Assembly (NCBI RefSeq): GCF_000702305.1
Contig: NZ_JNLC01000013.1
Coordinates: 124,001 to 188,000 of the forward strand
DNA from: Allobosea sp. 117
Lineage (GTDB): Bacteria; Pseudomonadota; Alphaproteobacteria; Rhizobiales; Xanthobacteraceae
Length of the DNA: 64,000 bases
Reading direction: 5' to 3'
Shown here: positions 32,607 to 41,080 of the stretch, piece by piece
Layout: every line of letters starts with the position of its first letter
How positions within the stretch are numbered: the stretch's first letter is position 1
Program-made: the position numbers and the translations under genes
Notes under the pieces: generated by a model
Databases searched by the model: none
Seen by the model: the letters and a program-made list of their open reading frames with translations, nothing else
What the model was told of the DNA's origin: nothing

Positions 32607-34646
32607 TCACAGATCCTTGCACAGCCGTAGCGAGTCATAGATCGCGGCGTGGATGTTCCGCCCGGTCCATGCGTCGCCGACGCGGTAGAGCGCGAAGCCG
32701 TCGGCGCCCGTCCAGCGCTGTGGGCGGCCGGCGACCAGAGCTTCGAGATCGGTCTCGCCGTCATTCACCGAGCGCCCGCGCAGCTCGCCAAACAGGCCCT
32801 CGACGGGGAGCGTGCCGTAATCGACGACGACCCGGTCGACCACCCGCTCCTCCTCGGCGCCGGTCATGGTGTTGCGCAGAGCGGCGACGAGGCGGTTGCC
32901 CTCGGGGTAGATCTCGATGAGCTCCATGTTCGGGCTCATCACTACGCCGAGCTTGTAGAGCTCGCGCAGATGGATCGGCTTGTTGGTGGTGCCGACCTCC
33001 TGCGCGACCTGCAGATCGTGGGTCGCCATCTCCACGAGGCAGCCGCGTTTGGCTAGCACCTCGGCGGTGGAGGCGGCGTTGTGGCCACCGATCTCGTCAT
33101 AGAGAAGCACGGTGCCGGTCGGCTCGACCTTGCCGGTGAGCACGTCCCAGGTGGAAACCGCGTGCTCGTGCCCCTTGGCATGGCCGAGACTGGGCAGGCC
33201 GCCGGTGGCCATGATGACGACGTCCGGATTCTCGGCGAGCACCTTGTCGGGCGTCGCCTCGGTGCCGAGCCTTATGTCGACGCCCTTCTTCTGGACCTGC
33301 GCGAACAGCCAGCGCGGAATGCCGGACAACGCCTCGCGCCAGGTCGCCTTGGCGGCGATGTTGATCTGGCCGCCGGCCTTGTCGTCCTTCTCGAACAGCA
33401 CGACAGAATGCCCGCGCTCGGCGCAGACGCGGGCCGCCTCCAGCCCGCCGGGGCCGGCGCCGACCACCACCACCTTGCGCGTCGTCTCCGCTTTGGGGAT
33501 GACATGCGGCATGGTGGCTTCGCGCCCGGTCGCGGCGTTCTGGATGCACAGCGCGTCGCCGCCGACATAGATGCGGTCGATGCAGTAGCCGGCACCGACG
33601 CATTGGCGGATGTCGTCCTCGTGCCCCTCCGTCAGCTTCTTCACGAGATGCGGGTCGGCGATATGGGCGCGGGTCATGGCGATCATGTCGACATGGCCCT
33701 CGGCGACCGCGCGGGCGCCGGTGGCGAGGTCGGTCACGCGCTGGGCGTGGAAGATCGGCACGTCGACCTCGCGCTTGATCGCGCTCGGCAGGAACAGGAA
33801 CGGCGCCACCGGGAAGGACATGTTCGGCAGCGAGATGGCGTGGGAGAGCTCGTCACGGGCCTGTCCGCCCACGACGTTCAGGAAGTCGACGAGGCCGGCC
33901 CTGGCATATTCCGAGGCGATGGCGACGCAGTCCTCGTGGGAGAGGCCGTCGGCGATCATCTCGTCGCCGGACATGCGCATGCCGATGACGTAGTCGTCGC
34001 CGGCCGCCTCGCGCATCGCCTCCAGCACCTCCTTGCCGAAGCGCATGCGGTTCTCGAGGCTGCCGCCATACTCATCCGTGCGCTCGTTCACCGACGGCGA
34101 CCAGAACTGGTCGACCAGATGGCCGTGCGCGGCGGAGATCTCGCAGCCGTCGAGCCCGCCTTCCTTGCAGCGGCGGGCAGCCTCGGCGAAAGCCTTCACC
34201 ACGCGGCGGATGTCGTTTTTGTCCATGGCGCGCGGGATGGTGCGCGAGGCCGGCTCGCGGCGCGCGGAGGAGGACAGCGTCGGGAACCAGTTCTCGGTGT
34301 CCCATTTGGTGCGCCGGCCCATATGGGTAAGCTGGATCATCAGCTTGGCGCCGTGGGCATGCACCCGCTCGGCGAAGCGCTGGAAATGCGGGATCACGCT
34401 GTCGTCGGCGACCGAGATCTGTGCCCAGGGCGCGGCCGGGCTGTCGATGGCGACCGAGGAGGAGCCGCCGAACATGGTGAGACCGATGCCGCCCTTGGCC
34501 TTTTCCTCGTGATAGAGCTGGTAGCGTTCCTGAGGCTTGCCGTCCTTGCCGTAGCCGGGGGCATGCGAGGTCGACATCACCCGGTTGCGGATGGTCAGGC
34601 CCTTGATGGTCAGGGGCTTCAGAAGGGCATCGGCATTGGCGATCAT
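32607..34646 (-). CDS. dgcA: Dimethylglycine demethylase DgcA (TMADH-type flavoprotein)
   Basis: The 679-aa enzyme oxidatively removes a methyl group from dimethylglycine to give sarcosine. The N-terminal FMN barrel (residues 1-340) reads PLTIKGLTIRNRVMSTSHAP, with later DGCEISAAHGHLVDQFWSP in the middle. The C-terminal half has FAD/ADP-binding folds (VVVVGAGPGGLEAARV; GTVLLYDEIGGHNAAS). Between them, where TMADH has CIGCNVC, this protein has CVGAGYC, then ALC: the second cluster cysteine is alanine. Stachydrine and trimethylamine dehydrogenases are relatives; location beside dgcB, ETF and gbcAB supports dimethylglycine. Confidence 0.88.
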   Translation of the reverse strand: MIANADALLKPLTIKGLTIRNRVMSTSHAPGYGKDGKPQERYQLYHEEKAKGGIGLTMFGGSSSVAIDSPAAPWAQISVADDSVIPHFQRFAERVHAHGAKLMIQLTHMGRRTKWDTENWFPTLSSSARREPASRTIPRAMDKNDIRRVVKAFAEAARRCKEGGLDGCEISAAHGHLVDQFWSPSVNERTDEYGGSLENRMRFGKEVLEAMREAAGDDYVIGMRMSGDEMIADGLSHEDCVAIASEYARAGLVDFLNVVGGQARDELSHAISLPNMSFPVAPFLFLPSAIKREVDVPIFHAQRVTDLATGARAVAEGHVDMIAMTRAHIADPHLVKKLTEGHEDDIRQCVGAGYCIDRIYVGGDALCIQNAATGREATMPHVIPKAETTRKVVVVGAGPGGLEAARVCAERGHSVVLFEKDDKAGGQINIAAKATWREALSGIPRWLFAQVQKKGVDIRLGTEATPDKVLAENPDVVIMATGGLPSLGHAKGHEHAVSTWDVLTGKVEPTGTVLLYDEIGGHNAASTAEVLAKRGCLVEMATHDLQVAQEVGTTNKPIHLRELYKLGVVMSPNMELIEIYPEGNRLVAALRNTMTGAEEERVVDRVVVDYGTLPVEGLFGELRGRSVNDGETDLEALVAGRPQRWTGADGFALYRVGDAWTGRNIHAAIYDSLRLCKDL

Positions 34647-34778
34647 AGCGGCGGCGCGTGCTCCCGTACCGGCCGAACCCGGATCATGGTCGCACGATAG
34701 GTCGCCGCGTCAAATCGACGACAGAATGATTGCGCCATCGCGCCGGAAGCTTTGCGACCGGCGCGATTTCGGGGCGTG

Positions 34779-36452
34779 TCAGCTGCGCGTCGCGGCGTCG
34801 GCGATGCGGTGGCGGTAGCGCACCAGCGGCGGGCGCAGCCCGTGGTTCCATAATGTGCGGCGGATCGCCGGGGTGGTGCCGGTGAGGATCACCCTGACGC
34901 CGGAGCGCTGCATCTTGTGGGCAAAGCCCTCCAGCATCGCGGCGGCGGTGGAATCGAGGAAGGGCACGGCCTCGAAGTCGAGCACGAAGCGCTTGGGCAG
35001 CCGCGCGATGTTGTCGAGCACGGTGCCGACCGTCGAGGCGGCGCCGAAGAAGAAGGCACCGGACAGGCGGTAGACCATGGTGTCGGGATCGATCCCGGCG
35101 GCATGCCCGTTGCCGGCGGAATCGGCGACATCCTCCTCGGCGAGCGGCTGGCCGACGGCGATGTCGACGGCCTGCGACATGCGATGCAGGAACAACAGCG
35201 TGCCGAGGGTGAAGCCGACGACGATGCCCTCGGTGAGGTCGCGGAATACCGTGAGCAGCAGCGTCGCGAGCAGCACCAGCGCGTCGCCCCAGCCCGAGCG
35301 CAGCAGGGCGGCGATGGCGCCCTTCTCCACCATGTTCCAGGCAACGACCGCCAGCACGCCGGCGAGCGCGGCGAGCGGGATGTAGCTGGCGAGCGGCGCG
35401 GCGATCAGCATGAAGGCGAGCAGGAAGGCGGAGTGCAGCATGCCGGAGATCGGCCCACGGGCGCCGGCGCGGACATTGGTGGCGGTGCGGGCGATGGTGC
35501 CGGTGACGCAGATGCCGCCGAACAGCGCCGCGCCCATATTGGCGACACCCTGCGCCACCAACTCGCAATTAGAGCGGTGCCGACGGCCGGTCATGCCGTC
35601 GGCGACGACGGCGGAGAGCAGCGACTCGATGGCCCCAAGCATGGCGAAGGCGGCGGCGTCCGGCAGCACGGCCAGGATGCGCTCGGGCGCGAGGTTGGGC
35701 AGGCTGGGGAAGGGCAGGCTGGAGGGAATGCCGCCGAACTGGGTGCCGATGGTGGCGACCGGCAGTCCGAACAGCGCGGTGGCGAGGCTCGCCAGAGCGA
35801 CGGCGATGAGCAGGTTCGGCCAGCCGGGGCGCAGCTTCTTGACGCCGACGATGGTGAGGACGGTCAGCACCGAGATGCCGAGGGCGGCCGGATTCAGCGT
35901 CGGCAGCGCGCCGGCCAGCACCTCCAGCTTGGGGATGATCTCGGCGGGCTCCTTGCCGCTGAGTGTCAGGCCGAGCAAATCCTTGATCTGGCTGGAGAAG
36001 ATGATGGCGCCGATGCCGGCGGTGAAGCCCACCGTGACCGGATAGGGGATGAACTTCACATAGGTGCCGAGCCGCAGCAGGCCGATGCCGGTAAGGAAGA
36101 TGCCCGAGAGGAAGGTGGCGAGCAGCATCCCCTCGATGCCGTGCCGCTGGATGGTCAGCGCCACCAGCACGATGAAGGCACCCGCCGGCCCGCCGATCTG
36201 GAAGCGGCTGCCGCCGAGCGCCGAGACGATGAAGCCGCCGACGATGGCGCTGTAGAGGCCGCGCTCCGGCGTGGTGCCGCAGGCCATGGCGATGGCCATG
36301 GAGAGCGGCAGGGCGACGATGGCGACGGTGAGTCCGGCAAGTGCGTCGGCGCGCAGGCCGGCGAGCCCGTAGCCTTCGCGCAGCACCGTGACGAGCTTGG
36401 GCGTGAAAAGCTCGACGAAGCTCGGCGGGGCCGGGCGCGTGATGGTCGTCAT
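34779..36452 (-). CDS. SulP-family anion transporter with STAS domain
   Basis: This 557-aa membrane protein has about 12-14 helices. It starts LAGLTVAIVALPLSMAIAMA and includes the SulP signature region (GAIESLLSAVVADGMTG, about 290-306). A cytoplasmic STAS domain (about 450-545, with FVLDFEAVPFLDSTAAAML) follows. Family members carry sulfate, bicarbonate or dicarboxylates; the anion cannot be told. I prefer ATG 36452 (MTTITRP) over the frame start at 36512. Its place inside the betaine region is not explained by known biochemistry. Confidence 0.85.
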   Translation of the reverse strand: MTTITRPAPPSFVELFTPKLVTVLREGYGLAGLRADALAGLTVAIVALPLSMAIAMACGTTPERGLYSAIVGGFIVSALGGSRFQIGGPAGAFIVLVALTIQRHGIEGMLLATFLSGIFLTGIGLLRLGTYVKFIPYPVTVGFTAGIGAIIFSSQIKDLLGLTLSGKEPAEIIPKLEVLAGALPTLNPAALGISVLTVLTIVGVKKLRPGWPNLLIAVALASLATALFGLPVATIGTQFGGIPSSLPFPSLPNLAPERILAVLPDAAAFAMLGAIESLLSAVVADGMTGRRHRSNCELVAQGVANMGAALFGGICVTGTIARTATNVRAGARGPISGMLHSAFLLAFMLIAAPLASYIPLAALAGVLAVVAWNMVEKGAIAALLRSGWGDALVLLATLLLTVFRDLTEGIVVGFTLGTLLFLHRMSQAVDIAVGQPLAEEDVADSAGNGHAAGIDPDTMVYRLSGAFFFGAASTVGTVLDNIARLPKRFVLDFEAVPFLDSTAAAMLEGFAHKMQRSGVRVILTGTTPAIRRTLWNHGLRPPLVRYRHRIADAATRS

Positions 36453-36638
36453 GGCGATATGGTTTCGAAACGATAGGAGATATCTATGGTGCGCCCACAT
36501 GGGCGCCAGCACAAGGTCCGCAGCATTGCGGATTCAGCGGAGCTGGCCGGCTATGTCGGCCGCCGCCGCGCCCTTTCAGGAGATCGCGCGCCTCTGGCAC
36601 GTGCCGAACGTGCTGCAGGGCCATGCTACAGATATTTC

Positions 36639-37649
36639 TCATCTTACCAGCGGGCTCTGCTGGTCAATATTTTTGCCCGCGACGCGGCTGCGTTCGGCGC
36701 GGGGCGAGCGGCCGAAACGCCTCGCATAGGCGCTGGAAAAATGCGCGGCGGACTGGAACCCGCAGGCCAGCCCGACATCGGTGATCGAGAGCGGCGATAG
36801 ACGCAGCAACTCGCGGGCGCGCTCCAGCCTCAGCCCGAGATGATAGGAGGAGGGGCTGGCGTCGAGATGCTTCCTGAACAGGCGCTCCAGTTGGCGCGGC
36901 GACACGTCGAGCCGACGCGCGATGGCCGCGACGCCTTGCGGCTGCTCGATCGCCGCCTGCATCATCTTCACCGCCCGGGCGAGGGTCGGATCGGGCAGAA
37001 TGGGGCGCGGACGCGCGACGAGACGGGCGCTCTGCCGCGGCGTCGCCGTCCGGCCGCGGTCGAGGATGAACTGCTCGGAGACGCGCTCGGCGAGGCTCTT
37101 GCCGCCGCTGGCCTCGATCAGCTCCAGCATCATCTCCAGCGGCGCGACGCCGCCGGTGCAGGTCAGCCGGTCGCGGTCGACCACGTAGGCCTCCTCGACG
37201 AAATCGATGTGCGGGAACTCCTCGCGGATCGCCGAGAGGTTTTCCCAATGGATGGCGCAGCGGTAGAAATCGAGCAGGCCGGCATCGGCCAGCACGAAGG
37301 AGCCGGTGCACAGGGCGCCGAGCGCCGTGCCGCGGCGGGTAAGGCGGCGCAGCATGTCCTCGAGGCCCGGCGCCACGGCATGGCGTACGTCGATGCCACC
37401 GCAGACCAGAACGAGGTCGAGCGGGCCGGCCTCGGCGATCGGCAGGGTGGGTGAGACGCTGAGGCCGTTCGAGGCGACCGCCGGCGTCCCGTCGGGGGTC
37501 ACCACGTGCCACGTGTAAAGCTCGGATTGCGCGACGTAATTCGCCATGCGCAGGGCTTCCAGCGCATTGGCGCAGGCGATCATCGAGTGGTTCGGCAAAG
37601 TGAGGAAGCCGATGCGCCGAAGCCGCGAGAGGTCGGTCTGTGGTGTCAT
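36639..37649 (-). CDS. GlxA-type AraC-family regulator, GbdR/ArgR-like
   Basis: This 336-aa regulator has an N-terminal DJ-1/PfpI (GATase1-like) domain (IGFLTLPNHSMIACANALE, LVLVCGGIDV, and ALCTGSFVLADAGLLD, about residues 10-195). The C-terminal double HTH of AraC type follows (VAAIARRLDVSPRQLERLF, then ITDVGLACGFQSAAHFSSA). P. aeruginosa GbdR, CdhR and ArgR share this layout and the FLxLPN start. It is divergent from a small membrane protein gene. It is a good candidate for a betaine-, dimethylglycine- or sarcosine-sensing activator, but which is not decided. Confidence 0.82.
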   Translation of the reverse strand: MTPQTDLSRLRRIGFLTLPNHSMIACANALEALRMANYVAQSELYTWHVVTPDGTPAVASNGLSVSPTLPIAEAGPLDLVLVCGGIDVRHAVAPGLEDMLRRLTRRGTALGALCTGSFVLADAGLLDFYRCAIHWENLSAIREEFPHIDFVEEAYVVDRDRLTCTGGVAPLEMMLELIEASGGKSLAERVSEQFILDRGRTATPRQSARLVARPRPILPDPTLARAVKMMQAAIEQPQGVAAIARRLDVSPRQLERLFRKHLDASPSSYHLGLRLERARELLRLSPLSITDVGLACGFQSAAHFSSAYARRFGRSPRAERSRVAGKNIDQQSPLVR

Positions 37650-37775
37650 GATGCCGCCATGGCGCAGGGAGCTTCGCTCCAGCAAAACCCTTAACTCGCC
37701 ACGACTGTGCAGGAAAGGCGCCGCAAATTCGCCTCCGCCGCTGCGGTCAATGACGCATCGATTGGAGATTCTGCC

Positions 37776-38429
37776 ATGCCGCTCGGTTTCCTCCCGCTGT
37801 TCCCCGCATCCGCCCGTCGTCTGGCGACGCTCGGGGTCCAGGCCGCCTTCGCCGTGACGCTGGTGGCCGGCACCTACGCCTTCAGCCAGTACGGCGGAAC
37901 CTCCGAGGCGCCGGCCGCGGTCGTGAAGAGCGCCGACCGCCTGCTGGAGCCGGTGCCGGGCGAGAACGAGGACTTCACGCTCGCGACCAAGGGCGACCGG
38001 ATGCCGGTCGTGGTCCGCACTTCCGCGACGCCGGCCGGCCTGCCGATCGATGACGCGGTGGCGCACCCGTCCGCGACGGCGAATGCTAAATCCTCGCCGA
38101 ACAACGGCATTGCGCGGCGCGTGCCGGCCTTCGGCGGCAAGGAGAGCGCGGCGGCGATGCCGGCCGGCGTCGAGCGCTTCGACAATTGCCGCACGGTGTG
38201 CGAGACGCGCGATCCTAGGATCGTTGCCCCGGCCGCCCCGCGCGGCGCCAGCATCATCGCGCCGTCTCAGCCCGTCGCCGAGGCCGCGCCTTCGGAAAGC
38301 GGACTGTTTTCCGGCCTGCCGGCGCTGCCGAGCGCGCAGCAACTGATCGGGCAGACGCTCGACGGCACCGAGGCCGCGATCGACCGGGTCAAAGAGGCGG
38401 TCGGCGGGGCGCTCGACTTCGTGCGCTGA
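37776..38429 (+). CDS. Hypothetical membrane-anchored periplasmic protein
   Basis: The 217-aa protein has one membrane helix near residues 14-34 (RRLATLGVQAAFAVTLVAGTY, in part). A long Ala/Pro/Ser-rich, probably unstructured periplasmic region follows, with one close cysteine pair (NCRTVCET). A C-terminal amphipathic segment reads LDGTEAAIDRVKEAVGGALD. ATG 37776 has a GGAG site; the upstream part of the frame (from 37707) looks non-coding. It is divergent from the GlxA-type regulator and convergent with gbcB (8 bp apart). I do not recognise a family. Confidence 0.55.
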   Translation: MPLGFLPLFPASARRLATLGVQAAFAVTLVAGTYAFSQYGGTSEAPAAVVKSADRLLEPVPGENEDFTLATKGDRMPVVVRTSATPAGLPIDDAVAHPSATANAKSSPNNGIARRVPAFGGKESAAAMPAGVERFDNCRTVCETRDPRIVAPAAPRGASIIAPSQPVAEAAPSESGLFSGLPALPSAQQLIGQTLDGTEAAIDRVKEAVGGALDFVR

Positions 38430-38437
38430 ACGGCGCC

Positions 38438-39658
38438 TCAGCGATCCACGACGAGATCGCTGCGCGGCTTGGAGCAGCACAGAAGGCGCATGCCGGCGTC
38501 GATCTCGCGCTGGCGGATGCCGCCCTGGTGCTTCATCTCCACCTCGCCCGAGACAAGCTTCGACTTGCAGGTGCCGCACAGCCCCTTCGAGCAGGAGGAG
38601 GGCAGGCGCACGCCGGCGCGGCGGGCGGCGTCGAGCACGAACATGTCGGATGAGCACTCGATGGTGCGGCCCGACTTGGCGAAAGAGACCTTGTAGACCA
38701 CGGCCGGCGCGGCGGGCTCGGGCGCGGGCGGTGCCGAAGCGGGCACCGGCTCTGGAGCGGGCACCGCTTCCGGTGCGGGCTGCGGCGCGCGGGCGGCTTC
38801 CTTCGCCTCGGCGACGACCACCTCCGCTGCCACTTCCGGCTCGGCCGCGGCCAGCTCCTCGAAGTTGAAGCTCTCCTCGTGGTGGCGGGACATGTCGAAG
38901 CCCGCCTCCTTCAGCATGCTGCGCACAGCCGCCATGAAGGGCGAGGGACCACAGACGAAGATCTCGCGCTCCTTGTAGTCGGGCGCGATGTGGTTCAGCA
39001 GGCCAAGATTGAGACGCCCGCGCAGCCCGTGCCAGGGCTGCATCGGGCTGTCCGTCTCGCAGACCGGGGCGAAGCGGAAATGCCCCGGCTGGTTGCGCGC
39101 CATCAGCTCCAGCTCATCGCGGAAGATGATGTCGGCGGGCGAGCGGGCGGCGTGTACGAAGACGATGTCGCGCGGCTCGGCGAGATCATGGAAGGCACGC
39201 GACATCGACATCAGCGGGGTGATGCCCGAGCCGCCGGACAGGAACAGGTAGCGCGTCGCGCCGTTCCCCGGCTCGAAGCAGGAGAAGTCGCCCATCGGGC
39301 CGACCGCGCGCAGCGTCGAGCCAGGCTTCAACGTGTCGTGCAGGAAGTTCGACACCGGTCCACCCGGCACGCGTTTCACCGTGATGGAGACGGCGTCCGG
39401 CCGGGTCGGGGTGGAGGACAGCGTGTAGCAGCGGTTGATAGTCTCGCCGCCGATCTCGATGTCGAGCGTGATGAACTGGCCGGGCAGATAGCGGAACCGC
39501 GCGGGGTTGCGCGGGGCCAGCACGAAGGTCCTCACGTCGTGCGTCTCGTCCCGCACGGCGCGCACCACCAGCACGTCGTCGACGTCCGGGTTCCAGTCGG
39601 GACGGCCATCCGCCAGCAGGCGGGCGGCGGAGTCGGCGGCACGAGCACGCGCGTCCAT
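38438..39658 (-). CDS. gbcB: Glycine betaine monooxygenase reductase subunit GbcB
   Basis: GbcB passes electrons from NAD(P)H to the Rieske protein GbcA. The 406-aa protein has a ferredoxin-reductase module with FAD motif RCYTLSS (about 85-91) and NAD motif LFLSGGSGITPLMSM (about 135-150). An unusually long Glu/Ala/Pro linker (about 265-320) precedes a C-terminal plant-type [2Fe-2S] domain (CSKGLCGTCKSKL, final Cys in LLCCSKP). ATG 39658 lies 4 nt after the gbcA stop with a GGTGAG site; ATG 39676 is possible but lacks a good site. Confidence 0.92.
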   Translation of the reverse strand: MDARARAADSAARLLADGRPDWNPDVDDVLVVRAVRDETHDVRTFVLAPRNPARFRYLPGQFITLDIEIGGETINRCYTLSSTPTRPDAVSITVKRVPGGPVSNFLHDTLKPGSTLRAVGPMGDFSCFEPGNGATRYLFLSGGSGITPLMSMSRAFHDLAEPRDIVFVHAARSPADIIFRDELELMARNQPGHFRFAPVCETDSPMQPWHGLRGRLNLGLLNHIAPDYKEREIFVCGPSPFMAAVRSMLKEAGFDMSRHHEESFNFEELAAAEPEVAAEVVVAEAKEAARAPQPAPEAVPAPEPVPASAPPAPEPAAPAVVYKVSFAKSGRTIECSSDMFVLDAARRAGVRLPSSCSKGLCGTCKSKLVSGEVEMKHQGGIRQREIDAGMRLLCCSKPRSDLVVDR

Positions 39659-39662
39659 CGGC

Positions 39663-40928
39663 TCACCGCCCGACATTCAGATGCTCGGCCATGCGGCCGA
39701 TGTACCAGTTGCAGAACTTGTCCACGAGCATCTCGGTGTGCGGCGAGTAGGGGCCGGGTTCGTAGGCCGGCGAGCGTGCGCCCTCCTGGCAATAGCCGAC
39801 GAGGGTCGAATCCTGGTCGTTGGTCGCGTCCCACACGCCGACGAGGTTCTCGACGTCGTAATCGACGCCTTCGACGGCGTCCTTGTGGACCAGCCACTTG
39901 GTGCGCAGCAGCGAGCGCTCGGCGTCGAGCGGCAGCACCGAGAACACCACCGCGTGGTCGGACATGAAGTGGTGCCAGCTATTCGGCTGGGTCCAGAAAT
40001 GCAGCGCGCCATGCTTGGGATCGTTGATCTTGCCGAGCAGCTTCCTGCACGCCGCCTTGGTGTCGGAGGTGTGACTCTCACCGTCGCCGGCGAGCGGCAG
40101 GCGTTCGGTGCGGAAGCCGGTCACCATGTCGTCGAGGTGTTCCATCATGGTCGAGGGGAAGCCGCAGCTCTCCCATTCGCGATGGCTTTCCCTGATGAGC
40201 CGCGCGTAGTCCTCGGCCTCCTTGCGGCCGTGCTCGTCGAGCTCCTCCGGCGCGAAGCCGAAGCCATAGGCGAAGAGCGGCACGGTGAGCTCGGGATGAT
40301 TGCCCGCGCAGTGGTAGCACTCGCGGTTGTTCTCCATGGTGAGCTTCCAGTTGCCCGGCTCGATGATGTCCTTCTCGAAGGCGACCTTGGCGTTCTTCAG
40401 GTCGTGCGGGGCGAGATAGGGCGCCATCTTCGCCGCCATCACGTCGAAATCGGCCGGCGGGTCATCGGACAGGCAGACGAAGATCAGCCCTTCCAGCGAG
40501 CGCACATGCACGGGCTTCAGGCCATGGCAGGCGGGATCGAAATCCGCGCCCATATGCTCGGCGAACAGCAGCTTGCCGTCGAGGCCATAGGTCCAGGAGT
40601 GGTAGCGGCAGACGATATTGCCGACTGTGGTCTTGTAGTCGTGGATGAGCGGGGCGCCGCGGTGGCGGCAGACATTGTGGAAGGCGCGCACCTCGCCGTC
40701 GTCGTCGCGCACCACGAACACCGCATAGGTGCCGATGTCGAAGCGCATGGCGTCGCCGGGCTCGGGAATATCGGGATCGACGCCGACGAAGATCCAGTGG
40801 CGGGCGAAGATGACCTCCATATCCGCCGCGAACACCTCCGGGCTGGTGTAGAAGGGCGCTTCCAGGCTGTAGCCGGGCTTGCGGCGGCGGATCAGCGACT
40901 TGATCGCGGTGTCGGTCACGTCGAGCAT
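39663..40928 (-). CDS. gbcA: Glycine betaine monooxygenase oxygenase subunit GbcA
   Basis: This Rieske non-heme iron oxygenase removes one methyl group of glycine betaine, giving dimethylglycine and formaldehyde. The 421-aa protein has the Rieske ligands C87, H89 (CRHRG) and C107, H110 (CRYHSW). The mononuclear iron site is around NNRECYHCAGNHPEL (about 205-220). GGGAG precedes ATG 40928; the frame is open to 40973 without similarity. gbcB follows directly. The 152-bp upstream region holds AraC-type direct repeats, so activation by one of the two GlxA-type regulators is expected. Confidence 0.93.
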   Translation of the reverse strand: MLDVTDTAIKSLIRRRKPGYSLEAPFYTSPEVFAADMEVIFARHWIFVGVDPDIPEPGDAMRFDIGTYAVFVVRDDDGEVRAFHNVCRHRGAPLIHDYKTTVGNIVCRYHSWTYGLDGKLLFAEHMGADFDPACHGLKPVHVRSLEGLIFVCLSDDPPADFDVMAAKMAPYLAPHDLKNAKVAFEKDIIEPGNWKLTMENNRECYHCAGNHPELTVPLFAYGFGFAPEELDEHGRKEAEDYARLIRESHREWESCGFPSTMMEHLDDMVTGFRTERLPLAGDGESHTSDTKAACRKLLGKINDPKHGALHFWTQPNSWHHFMSDHAVVFSVLPLDAERSLLRTKWLVHKDAVEGVDYDVENLVGVWDATNDQDSTLVGYCQEGARSPAYEPGPYSPHTEMLVDKFCNWYIGRMAEHLNVGR

Positions 40929-41035
40929 GGCTGTTCTCCCTCGCGCCGTTCGCGGGCGTCGTGTGCCCGCCATATGCCGTCCCGGCCGGCGCTTACGGAT
41001 TGGAATTGTTCGACGGAAGGGCGCCGCAAACTTTC

Positions 41036-41069
41036 ACGAATGCGACAGCGTCTTTGTCGAAAGCGACAA
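41036..41069 (-). promoter_or_regulatory. Direct repeats in the gbcA promoter region, candidate AraC-family activator site
   Basis: On the minus strand TGTCGCTTTCGA (41057-41068) and TGTCGCATTCGT (41036-41047) are direct repeats 21 bp apart, two helical turns, which is how AraC-type proteins bind. The first overlaps a small dyad TTGTCG-AAAG-CGACAA (41054-41069). The sites are about 110-140 bp before gbcA. The 12-mer recurs with one change upstream of soxB at 50004-50015. Confidence 0.5.
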
Positions 41070-41080
41070 AATCGCGCGCT

